The notes beneath the pieces were generated by a model, which was not told the origin of the DNA, made no database searches, and saw only the letters and a list, made by a program, of their open reading frames with translations. A DNA stretch of 64,000 nt from assembly GCF_009905375.1 (NCBI RefSeq), contig NC_133650.1, positions 303,091,203 through 303,155,202 of the forward strand, in the 5' to 3' direction. This DNA is from Apium graveolens (Eukaryota > Streptophyta > Magnoliopsida > Apiales > Apiaceae). Positions 35,301 through 45,217 of this stretch are shown piece by piece. The position numbers and the translations under genes are program-made. The number at the start of each line of letters is the position of its first letter. Position 1 is the first letter of the stretch.

Positions 35301-36097
35301 GCTCTTCCGTATTGATATCCCATTCTTCCTCGTCCATTCCTTTGATATCCCCGGTAGTAATTCCCGGGCCTTCCTCACGGAGGGGCACGCTCGTGTTCGC
35401 GGTGCTGCACCCCGTCATCCCTTTGGAATGCGGGGGGCACACGCGTCGTATCACGGAGCCTCGCTTCTCCGGCGTTTCCTTCCTTTTGCCATTCTACCAG
35501 CAACATCCTCAAATAGTCATCCTCCAACCTTATGCCAAGCCTCCTTTTCAAGGCTGAAAGATCCCTTCTTTCCTCGTCTTGGTTTTGAGCATTCTCCGCA
35601 CGACGACGCTCGTCCATCGTACGCCCAGACCTATGCGGGTGTGGCACTACCTGGTTGCCCAGGCGAGGCCTTTCTCTGCCTTCAGTGTCCTCATCCGCAA
35701 GCTCCATGATAGGTTCTACATCATCAGAATACTGCAAACGCCGTGGAGTGATTCGCGGATTATCCCCGCTCCCCTGGGTATCTCCCTCAACTACAGGGGC
35801 TTTCCCCAAGGCATGACCATGACGGGGGAAAAGACGACCTCTCCTCGTCTTTCGACGCTCCACCGTGTTCAGTCTTGAGTTAAAACTGTTAAGAGTATCC
35901 CTCATGCGATATAATTGCTCCAATATATCAGCGTTGCTGATAAGAACTGGAGGTGTCCCCCCTACATCCGGAGCCCTTGGTGGATCCGCCATGTTTCTGG
36001 GAACGTAAGGTTCATGGCGAGTATAACGCCCCCCGCCTTCTCCTTCTGACCTACTGTCACTTCCATCATAAGAACTTCCATCACGATTGTAAGACAT
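32346..36097 (-). pseudogene. Gypsy gag-pol (gag, protease, start of RT), decayed and truncated
   Basis: One minus-strand frame runs from the ATG at 36097 to 32346, broken only by nonsense codons (at about 35375, 34604, 34367, 34332, 32615 and 32597). The N-terminal part is gag: a charged, Gly/Arg-rich leader, then a capsid core near 34900-34400 (FHGNSDPVEFLGRFN, then EGESLTSYFKRFNAES). A CDYHESTGHDTHEC zinc-knuckle-like motif follows near 34030. Aspartic protease is shown by FLDNGSSTNILY near 33570 and LVGRPWLRAF near 33330. The RT start shows KPNGKWRTCVDFTDLNKAC and stops exactly at the outer LTR. The DNGSS protease and this RT are typical of Tat-type non-chromodomain gypsy elements. The stops mostly look like C-to-T or G-to-A changes, as expected in methylated repeats. 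Confidence 0.9.
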
Positions 36098-36130
36098 CTT
36101 TTCCTCCCAAGATTGCGACCTTAATTAGCA

Positions 36131-36148
36131 CCCCTCCTTCTAGCGCCA
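36131..36148 (-). other. Primer-binding site of second gypsy element
   Basis: On the minus strand TGGCGCTAGAAGGAGGGG lies a few bases after the LTR end. It differs from the initiator-Met site of the other elements, as is usual for Tat/Athila-type gypsy elements. I cannot name the tRNA with certainty. Confidence 0.7.
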
Positions 36149-36154
36149 AATTGT

Positions 36155-37395
36155 TGACGGAGGAATCTGGTAACAACAAAGATTGAGGTTTCTCGCCGGA
36201 ACTAAGATCTGTGACGGTGGTTCTTTGCCGGAAACTTAAGCGGTGTGTGGTTAATTGTGGTTGTTTTAGGCTGAGATTGATCAGAGTAAGTGGTGGCTCT
36301 CTTTTCAGCTCTCAACTTCTTACCTTCTCAATATGCCTACGTACCCTTTATATAGGGATCAAGCCTGACGTAGTTCTCGTAGAACAGGAAGTCTAATGAA
36401 TTTAGACTTCTTACTCCTAAGCCCAGTAGAAGCCCATCTGATATCCATCTTCCGCTAGATTTAGGAATGTCCAACTATGAGGCCCAACCGCAAAGGCCCA
36501 AGGCTCGTCCGTAATCGTAGGACTTCACGGATAGTGCATCTCCCTGCGTAAGGATAACACTCCGCTACAGCTATCTCCCTTGATTTACGAACGCAGGTAT
36601 AGCCACGGTTCACCCCAAATGCCAGACGCGTCCCTGTCCCCCGAATGAGGATAACCCACCAGATAGCAGGACAGGTGATCCCAAGCTCTTGGGTGCAAAG
36701 TGCAGGATGACTCCAAAGTTCTCCAACGAGGACACCCGTTGAATACAAGAACAGAGCTCCCAAAGCACACACCAAAGTTAACCCCGCATCCCCAACGAGG
36801 ACACCCGTTGAATACATGAGGAGGCCTTCAATCATCAGGCATACCCCTGGAGGCCTTCTAGCTTTTCACGGACATCCCCCTCCTTGACCGTCTCAAGGAG
36901 GGAATTCTTCACAGAGTACCTGCAACAAATACGTTAGAGAAAATAATCCTCCATTGCTCCTCTCCATGCAAGTTTTGTCCTGAATTCAACACCAAAAGTA
37001 TACAGATCAAACACAGGACGCGTCCTGACCCTTTGGGCGCGTCCTCACCTTCATAAATCCAAACCTGTTTCCTCATCAATCGTTCCTTATAACATTCAAA
37101 ATCACAGGACACGTCCTAGAATATAGGGCGCGTCCTTAATCTTATTAGACTTGCACCGTCTCCTCTAAACCATCATGCACAACATTTCACCTTTAATGAC
37201 ACATCCTTGCTAAGGTAGGCGCGTCCTAAAGCATCCATCATCATAAGATTTCATCTGCCAAGCACTTTCATAAACATTGACGCGTCCATAACGCCTGGGC
37301 GCGTCCTTCCTTGACCATGCACTCTCCCCGCCTCGTAACATATCCCTTCTCAAGTAGGCGCGTCATGTAGGTTTGGACGCGTCCTAACTCCCACA
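36155..37395 (-). repeat. 5' LTR of second gypsy element (right edge tentative)
   Basis: Begins TGACGGAGGAATC on the plus strand next to the primer-binding site. On the minus strand a TATA box (CTATATAAAGG) lies near 36346-36357. A 30-bp direct repeat (CCAACGAGGACACCCGTTGA) occurs at about 36723 and 36794. The outer end is placed at CCCACA (37395) because the repeat-rich U3 stops there. Without a second LTR or a TSD this edge could move by up to about 80 bp. Confidence 0.65.
37015..37386. promoter_or_regulatory. Array of GRCGCGTCCT motifs in U3
   Basis: Nine copies of GRCGCGTCCT or close variants start near 37015, 37035, 37106, 37126, 37217, 37279, 37297, 37356 and 37375. Most occur in pairs about 20 bp apart, and the pairs repeat about every 85 bp. 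The first copy is the perfect palindrome AGGACGCGTCCT. The CGCGT core resembles plant CAMTA sites (VCGCGB). The location upstream of the LTR's TATA box fits an enhancer array. Binding is inferred only. Confidence 0.65.
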
Positions 37396-37519
37396 ACGCA
37401 ATACCGAGTGTGACTGTAACTAGCCCGTGTTTGACCCGAGTCAATTTAATGCCAAATTTTGGATATAAAAAACATAACAATCTATGAATATCATTTGTCC
37501 AAGTTGTACAGTATAAGGT

Positions 37520-38791
37520 TTGATGGATGCATCATTTAACTCTCTCACATTTCATATGAGTTCTGAATGGCTTCCTCCTTGCAACCTTGAAGAACTTCTT
37601 TTGGCATCATGCAAGTTTGGGCCATTATTCCCTACATGGATCCGAATTCAAACAGACATAATTGGTCTCGATTTATCACACACACAAATTTCAGATACCA
37701 TCCCATTGTGGTTCTGGGACATGTCCACCACAATGCAGAGGCTAGATTTCTCTTCCAACAGAATCAAGGGTACGTTTTCCTCTATACCATTATACATTGA
37801 AGAGATCAATTTGAGTTCTAACAACTTTAAAGGACCAGTACCACCGATCCCTCCACAATCTTCGAAGATTGATTTATCTCATAATAAGTTTTCTGGGAAA
37901 CTCCTACCTATGTCGAAAGTTGAAGGCACAACTTTGAGTTTTCTTGATCTTTCACATAACTCGTTGTCCGGTGAGGTTCCTAATAGTTGGATGTATTTTC
38001 AAGATCTTGTGTTTCTTGACATGGGAAATAATAATTTATCAGGTAAAATTCCCACGTCTATAGGGTATCTAAGGTCTCTCAGGACATTAATTTTACAAAA
38101 CAACAGTTTGAATGGAGAACTTCCCAAGTCCTAAAGAAACTGCAGCCACCTTGGTTTTGTGGACTTTGGTCTGAATAGCTTATCTGGAATTGTTCCAGAA
38201 TGGATAGGGCAAGACCTTACACAGTTGTATGCTCTAATTTTGAAATCCAATAACTTTCATGGAAGCATGCCTTATGATCTGTGTCATCTCTCGAATCTTC
38301 ATTTTCTAGACCTGTCCAAGAACAGAATTTCCGGAAGTATTCCTCAATGTTTGAGTAATCTAACTGCTATGATTCAAAATACAATCGGAATCACTGATCA
38401 TTACTACACTGCTACATATGGAATTAACTTTAGACAAGCAATATTTAGTTATTTTGATGATGCATTCGCGGGATGGAAAGGGAAGGAACGAGAATGTGGA
38501 AGTAGTTTTGCTTATTTGAAGATGATAGATCTTTCCAGCAATGAGCTTACAGGAGAAATTCCCATTGGGATGACAAGGCTTCTTGATCTCAATGGGCTGA
38601 ACCTGTCAAGAAACAAGTTTTATGGAGAAGTTCCTGAGCAAATCGGTGGATTCATTAGATTAGAAAGTCTTGATTTGTCCAGTAATAACTTTTCAGGTGA
38701 AATCCCTCGAAGCATGTCTGGATTGACTTTTCTTTCTTACTTGGATCTTTCAAGAAACAACTTTTCAGGAAAAATTCCATCAGGAACTTAA
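37520..38791 (+). pseudogene. Receptor-like protein (LRR, Cf/EIX type) fragment
   Basis: The plus-strand frame holds about a dozen extracellular leucine-rich repeats (LxxLxLSxNxxSGxIP pattern, for example FLDLSHNSLSGEVPNSW and LDLSSNNFSGEIPRSMSG). It also has a non-LRR island near 38375-38510 with the GWKGKERECG signature seen before the last repeats of Cf/EIX-type receptor-like proteins. Such proteins sit in the plasma membrane and sense microbial or developmental ligands. The copy is broken: the N-terminus with its signal peptide is missing, a TAA interrupts the frame at 38132-38134 (where a leucine would be expected in LPKSxRNC), and it ends at PSGT-stop (38791) without the acidic, transmembrane or tail regions. 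The left break coincides with the gypsy LTR. Confidence 0.88.
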
Positions 38792-39638
38792 ATTAAATTA
38801 TACTACTAGTCAATGAAAGATTGCAAGTGTGAGAAGTTGTATTAAGTTTTCTTATAGTGAATCCAATTGATTGAACAATTACTTATTGTGTTCGAGATGA
38901 TTTAACAGCACAACTTGTTAAGCAACGTGAATTTTGGTCCACCTAAAAGCTAAAACACTTTAAATAGAAATTAATTTAGGAAAACTCTTTCGACATTGCA
39001 GTAACTGAAAGCTTGATCAAAATCTGATACGGACTTCTGGGCCAACTCTGCCCATTGCCTATGGACTATGATTTTGGCAATATCCCTACTCCAGGTTGCT
39101 CCTATTTTAGCTTAAACATGACTAAATGATAACCTATATGAGCCATATCATCAAGCTAATCACTTGGTAAGATAATGCATGTTAAATTCTTTCCTATGTA
39201 CACTTTCAGAAGAGTGTATCAAAATTGTTATTTACACAACAAAAGTTAATGACTCTCGGTAATGCTGGTGCCAGATGTTCCCAGAAAATTCTCGCAAATG
39301 ATATTAACAGTGGTGAAGTGATAGCGGTGTGATGTGGTTAATATGAATGCAGAGGATCCAATTTTTATCATTTTTACAACCATCCATAGCAAGACATGCC
39401 CCATTTCCGGAACATTTTTTGGGTTCACTCGCATTTTTCAGCATTGTTTGGCTTCTCTAGTTGAGTAGCTCAGGTCCTTTAGCTAGGAAGAGTGCTTAAT
39501 TTAATAAATCCCCGACTCCCTATTTGAAGCTCAAATCAGTCGCAATATTCAGTATGCGGCATCAATCATAACGCAGTCCAGTGCGGTACTTCACCAGTAA
39601 CTAATTCCTTGGACCTAATGGTTTCGAGACCAAGTGTA
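38792..39638. other. Spacer between RLP relic and copia element
   Basis: No supported gene. On the minus strand around 39430-39250 a cysteine-rich stretch (KKCSGNGACLAMDGCKND) can be read for about 45 codons before a stop, which could be a fragment of a secreted-protein exon. I cannot place it in a family. Confidence 0.4.
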
Positions 39639-39947
39639 TGTTAGAAGAAAGGATCTCACTCAAACCCACACAAGACAATTTAGGGGAAGAAATGTATTAC
39701 TTGAAAATTTATTTGATTACAAATGACTTGGTACAAGGCTTTATATAGGACTCCATAGAAAGATCTAGATAACTGTTAGACTCAAATAGACATCACTTGA
39801 CCAAGATTCATGTATTTAGAGATTACATGTACCTACACCAATACATTGAACATAGAAAAATACTAATACATGTACCAAGATTATTCTAGAGACTCCCACA
39901 CAATTCTATTATTTTAATAGTCAAAAATATATTATTTATTTTTAACA
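39639..39947 (-). repeat. 3' LTR of copia element
   Basis: TGTTAGAAGAAAGG...TTTTTAACA on the plus strand. The left flank is GTGTA (39634-39638). No matching duplication exists at the other LTR because sequence of a second copy follows it. Confidence 0.92.
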
Positions 39948-39978
39948 CCCCCTTAATTTTGACTATTCCAAGTAGACT

Positions 39979-41339
39979 TCAGAATTTGTTGATGGCGTCA
40001 CTTTTGAGAGGCTTTGTAAACTTGTCACTAATTTGATCTGGGGACTTCACATAATTCAACTCCACTTCACGCATTTCGATACATTCCCGAATAAAGTGAT
40101 ATTTTGTATCAGTGTGCTTGCTCCGTTCATTAAACACCGGATTTTTGGCCAAAGCTATTGCCGACTTGTTATCAACCAATACTTCCGTGGACTCAATTTG
40201 TGGCATGTGGAGCTCTTCCAAAACTCTCCTTAGCCATATAGCTTGACAAACACAAGAACACGCCGCCACATACTCCGCCTCACAAGTGGACAGGGTAACA
40301 ATGGGTTGTTTCTTTGAACTCCATGAAAAAGATGTGTCACCAATAAAGAATACATATCCGGTGATACTCTTTCGATCATCAATGTCACCGGCCCAATCAC
40401 TATCACAATAACCAACAAGTTGGAACTCATTTGAGTAATGATACAACAATCCATAATCCATTGTGCCTTTGAGATAACGAAGAATTCTCTTGGCCGCCTT
40501 CATGTGTGTTGTTGTTGGAGCCTCCATATAGCGACTAATAAGTCCAACACTATAGAGTATGTCGGGCCTCGTGCATGTCAAATATCTCAAACTTCCCACA
40601 AGACTTTTGAAATATGTAGGATCCACATTCTCACATTCTTCAAATTTCGACAACTTCGTTCCACATTCAATGGGGGTGCTTATGGCTTGACAATTTTCCA
40701 TCTTGAATTTCTTCAAAATCTCCCTTGTATAGCTTCCTTGTGATATTAGTATTCCATCATCCATTTGCTTTACTTCAATGCCAAGATAATATGACATAAG
40801 CCCAATATCGGTCATCTATTTCAAAATCTCCCTTGTATAGCTTCCTTGTAAAATCCTTGAGCTTGAAAGTATTTGTCAAGTTTACTATTCCAAGCCCTCG
40901 ACGCTTGTTTCAATCCGTACAAGGCCTTCTTTAACTTTAACACTTTTCCTTCTTGTCCTTTTACGATGTATCCCAATGGTTGCTCCACATACACGGTTTC
41001 TTCAAGAACACCATTCAAGAAAGCGGACTTCATATCCATTTGATGAATTTTCCATCCATTTTGAGCCGCTAATGAGATGATTAGCCTTATAGTCTCCATT
41101 CTTGCAACCGGGAAAAAAACTTCGTCATAATCAACTCCATGTCTTTGATTGTAGCCTTTGGCCACCAATCTTGCCTTATATTTTTCCACCTTACCTTGGG
41201 CATTCTTCTTCACCTTATAAATCCACTTTACACCAATAGCTTTTTGTCCTTTTGGAAGTGTTGTTAACTCCCATGTGGCATTCTTCTTTATAGACTCAAT
41301 CTCATCGTCCATTGCTTTCTTCCACCTTTCATCTTGCAC
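39979..41339 (-). pseudogene. Copia RT and RNase H, with catalytic region deleted
   Basis: RT starts at 41339 (VKWIYKVKKNAQGKVEKYKA, later MDMKSAFLNGVLEETVYVEQ) and runs to about 40850. There the frame turns into YKEAIQGRF-stop. RT resumes at 40815 with MTDIGLMSYYLGIEVKQ. The segment that normally carries the YVDD catalytic motif is missing, and a 30-bp stretch copied from 40712-40741 fills the junction (40820-40849). RNase H follows, with CEAEYVAACSC and SKHTDTKYHFIRE, to a stop near 39979. This copy cannot encode a working RT. Confidence 0.9.
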
Positions 41340-41346
41340 GGCTTCT

Positions 41347-43862
41347 TTAAAATAGTGGGAATTTCTTCCGTTTCATCGTATATTTCTCCAAGACTTCTAT
41401 AACGTCTTGGTGGTGTCTCGTCATCATCACTTGAAGAAGATAAAGGAGTTTGTCCATCACTTGTTGCTCGTGGTGATGTGGGAGGAGTGATATTTTCTTC
41501 ACTTTCTTCATCAACAAATGGGAAGAAATTATAATCTTCTTGTGTGTTGCTCCAATCTCATGAGCTCTCTTCGTCAAATACAACATCTCGACTAATAACA
41601 ATCTTTCCATTGATTGGGTTGTAAAGTTTGTACCCCTTTGCTCTTGCATCATAGCCAACAAACACATACTTTTCACTCTTGTAATCCAACTTTGTTCTTA
41701 GCTCATCATCGACGTGTGCATAAGCTATGCTTCCAAAAACTCTTAAGTGAGCAATAGATTCCAAAAACTCTTAAGTGAGCAATAGATGGTCTCTTTCCTT
41801 TCCATGCTTGTTGCGGAGTTATGTCTTTAACACTTCTCGGGGGACATATATTTGACAAGTAGACAGCACAATCTACCGCTTCAGCCCAAAATTCCTTAGG
41901 CATATTCTTGCTCTTTAGCATGCTTTGAGCCATATTAAGAATGCTCCTATTTTTTCTTTCGGCGACTCCATTTTGTTGCGGTGATCTTGGAACCGTTGCG
42001 GGTCGTCTAATACCATGAGCTTCACAAAATTGCAAGAACTCCTTTGAATTGAATTCACCTCCTCGATCTGAACGAATGGCTTTTATTTGATACTTGGTCT
42101 CTTTTTCAACTTGGGCTTTGAATTTTTTGAAGCATTCAAAAACTTGAGACTTCTCTTTGAGAAAGTACACCCATGTCTTGCGGCTAAAATCATCAATGAA
42201 TAACAAGAAATAGCGATTCATACTAAAAGATGGAGGATTAAAAGGCCCATATACATCGGAGTGAATGAGTTCAAGTGGCTCCTTTGCTCTTGACATAGAT
42301 TCCTTTGGAAAGCTCTTTCTTGATTGTTTTCCGAAAAGACATCCTTCACAAATTTGGTTTGGATGGTTGATGTGAGGCAATCCATTCACCATATGCTTCT
42401 TTGATAGTGAATTTAGTACATCAAAGTTCAAGTGCCCAAACCTAAGATGCCAAAGCCAAGAAGAATCTCCAACACAAGCCTTGAGACATTTTGCAACATC
42501 ATTTTGAATTTTGAGAATAAACATACGATTCTTGGTCATAGGCACCTTTGCAATTAAATTATCATTAGAATCTCTCAAATTGAGAAATCCATCTTTCATG
42601 GTGATGGTATAGCCTTTCTCCATTAGTTGCCCCAAACTCAAGATATTATTTTTCATGCTAGGCACATAATAAACACTTAAAATAAAATTATGATCTCCAT
42701 TTTTCAAGCGAATTAAGATGTTACCTTTGCCTTTGATGGGCACTCCCGAAGAGTCTCCAAAAGTGACTTTTCCATTCACTTTCTCATCAAGATCCACGAA
42801 CAAATTTTTATTGTCACACATATGATAACTTGCGCCGCTATCAAGATACCATAAATTATCTTCACAATTTACTTCTCCTTTATGCGCTAGAAGCAAAGTG
42901 GGCTCATCAACATTGCCTTTATCTTCAACAAAATTAGCTTTCTCCTCCACTTGATTTTTTGAAGCGTGACACTCGGAAGCATAGTGACCAAATTTTTGAA
43001 AATTATAGCATTTAACATTTGACTTGCCATACCTTGGTGTAATTCTTCCTCTTCCACGACCTCTTGAATTTCTTATTTCGTACAATCTTTCATACTTTTG
43101 ACTTTCCTCCCTTTGTTGGCCACGACCTCTTTCTTGTCCATATAGAAATCCTCTTCCACGTCCTTGTCCAAGACCTCTTTGGCTCCTCATATACCTTCCA
43201 TTATTATCTTTAAAAGATAACTTTGATTGTAAGGCTTGTTCAATTGGCTCCTTCTTTAACATTTTTTCTTCACGGGCTTGTAATGATCCCATAAGCTCAT
43301 AAATAGTCATTTCATCTATATCTTTAGCCTCCTCAATTGCCACAACTTTGTAATCAAATTTAGAGTCAAGTGAACGAAGAACTTTTTCAATAACACGAAC
43401 ATCACTTACTTCTTCTCCATTGCTTTTCATTTGATTGACAACGGTCAAGACCCTTGAAAAATAATCCGAAATTGATTTGGATTCCTTCATTCGCAAAGCC
43501 TCAAACTCGCCACGAAGTGTTTGTAGTCGAACTTTCTTTACTTTAGCATCGCCACTAAAAGAAGATTTGAGAGTATCCCAGACTTTCTTTGACGTTGTTG
43601 CGGAAGCCACTTTTTGTAACATAGAATCATCCAAACATTGATGAATGATCATGATCGCCTTTTGATCCTTCTTTTTTTGGGCTTGAAGTTGATCTTTTTG
43701 AACTTGATTCAAATTTGCTTCATTTTCGGGAACCTCCAATCCTTTCTCCACAATTTCCCACACATCATTTGTTCCAAGGATCGCCTTCATACGAATGCAC
43801 CAATTCTCATAATTATCTTTGGTGAACTTTGGCATTTGCCATTGAGACATTCCATTTGCCAT
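41347..43862 (-). pseudogene. Copia gag, protease and integrase, frameshifted
   Basis: The polyprotein most likely starts at MANGMSQWQMPKF (ATG at 43862); the frame is open further upstream but that part is leader. The gag zinc knuckle reads CYNFQKFGHYASEC, with the second cysteine changed to phenylalanine. Protease shows LWYLDSGASYHMC. Integrase shows its HHCC finger (HLRFGHL, ICEGC) and D-D-E residues (HSDVYGPF, FIDDFSRK, RSDRGGEF). A 28-bp tandem duplication at 41732-41787 shifts the frame in the integrase C-terminus. A further stop lies at about 41555, and another shift near 41350 separates this part from RT. Confidence 0.92.
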
Positions 43863-43940
43863 GATCTCCTTCTTCTTTACACCACACAAGCCTTCTTTGA
43901 AGACAAGTAGAAGTAGAACATTTGGCTCTTGATACCACTT

Positions 43941-44249
43941 TGTTGGAAGAAAGGATCTCACTCAAACTCACACAAGACAATTTAGGAGAAGAAATGTATT
44001 ACTTGAAAAATTACTTGATTACAAATGACTTGGTACAAGACTTTATATAAGACTCCATAGAAAGATCTAGATAACTCTTAGACTCCAATAGACATCACTT
44101 GACCAAGATACATGTATCTAGAGATTACATGTACCTACACCAATACATTGAACATAAAAAAATACTAATACATGTACCAAGATTATTCTAGAGACTCCCA
44201 CACAATTCTATTATTTTAGTAGTCAAAAATATATTATTTATTTTTAACA
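43941..44249 (-). repeat. 5' LTR of copia element, shared with a truncated second copy
   Basis: TGTTGGAAGAAAGG...TTTTTAACA. To its left lies the primer-binding site of the first copy, and to its right the polypurine tract and RNase H end of a second copy. Confidence 0.92.
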
Positions 44250-44463
44250 CCCCCTTAATTTTGACTATTCCAAGTAGACTTCGGAATTTGTTGAAGGCGT
44301 CACTTTTGAGAGGCTTTGTAAATATGTCACTAATTTGATCTTGGAACTTCACATAATTCAACTCCACTTCACGTCTTTCGATGCATTCCTGAATAAAGTG
44401 ATATTTTGTATCAATGTGCTTGCTCCGTTCCTGAATAAAGTGATTTTTGTATCAATGTGCTTG
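44250..44463 (-). pseudogene. 3' end of a second copia copy (RNase H fragment)
   Basis: Repeats the sequence found at 39948-40135: polypurine tract, pol stop region and the end of RNase H. It ends at 44463, after a tandem duplication of about 37 bp (TTCCTGAATAAAGTGAT units at 44386 and 44428). The rest of the copy is gone. Confidence 0.85.
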
Positions 44464-44960
44464 TCGTGTACAAATATTCCGTGTACCTTCGTGTTTTCGT
44501 GTATTAAATCTTAAATCCGAACCCGACCAAATTTGCATTCGTGTACCAATTTGGTGACACTAACCCATAACTAATATATTCGTGTTTACCCGTTTTAGTA
44601 CACTAGAGTATACGGTTTATATACGAAAAATATTAATTGTTAAAAATGCAATAGATAATAAATTTGTGAAGTGCTCATTCACGTAGTCAAGGAGCAATAA
44701 AATATATTTTAGTATTTACAAATATATATATATGTTATTTGGTATTAAGTACATATATGAATATTATATATTTTTAAAAATTTAATTATTAATTTATTCC
44801 GTGTACTTTCGTTCCGTGTCGTGTACCTATATTGAAAACCCAAACTCGAAATTAATTATATTCGTGTTTTTTCGTGTTCGTGTACCAAAATTTCGAACCC
44901 AAATACTAATTATTCGTGTCGTTTTATACCGTGTTCCCGTGTCGTATACCAGTAATATTT
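44464..44960. repeat. CGTGT-word-rich spacer element
   Basis: The words CGTGTAC, TTCGTGT and CCGTGT recur many times on the plus strand (for example 44464, 44478, 44543, 44581, 44801, 44817, 44862 and 44932), clustered at both ends of a roughly 0.5-kb AT-rich segment. I recognise this as a repeat type but cannot name the class. No clear terminal inverted repeat or TSD was found. Confidence 0.45.
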
Positions 44961-45018
44961 ATCTGCAATCACCATTTTGATGACTAAGCTATTTTTCTTA
45001 AATAAGTATTCTTTATGT

Positions 45019-45024
45019 TTTATT
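45019..45024 (-). terminator. Poly(A) signal candidate of lipase gene
   Basis: AATAAA on the minus strand, about 195 nt after the stop codon of the lipase gene. Confidence 0.45.
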
Positions 45025-45217
45025 ACCGGTGCTACAGACTGGCATACAACCATAAGTTGAAGCAGGACTTGCACTAACATGTAATAAGATCCGAGGAAAA
45101 AAGACTATATTCAAGAAGCATTTCCTGTGACAATCCTTGGAGAGCTGCCCTATGCGAGAAAAACTTGCACACCTGCAATTACCTCCTATTTTGAGCGCCT
45201 TCAGTACTAGTCCTTTG

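Larger units (their letters stand above)
39639..44249 (-). mobile_element. Ty1/copia element, decayed
   Basis: LTRs of 309 bp lie at 43941-44249 (5') and 39639-39947 (3'). A primer-binding site (TGGTATCAAGAGCCAAA on the minus strand) lies at about 43922-43938, and a polypurine tract (AATTAAGGGGG) abuts the 3' LTR. The gene order gag, protease, integrase, RT, RNase H is copia-type. The LTRs differ at about 13 of 309 positions by eye, older than the long-LTR copies. The right LTR is followed by the polypurine tract and pol 3' end of another copy, so this is a tandem recombinant, not a simple insertion. Confidence 0.93.

Noticed and set aside
34664..35557. Long plus-strand frame (297 codons), plus another at 33395-33958
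   Set aside because: Both are antisense to the gag-pol frame of the second gypsy element, whose GC-rich codons leave the opposite strand open. No recognisable domain.
39246..39434. 62-codon minus-strand frame
   Set aside because: The more protein-like reading (Cys-rich) is in a different frame and ends after about 45 codons. Neither has a recognisable family.
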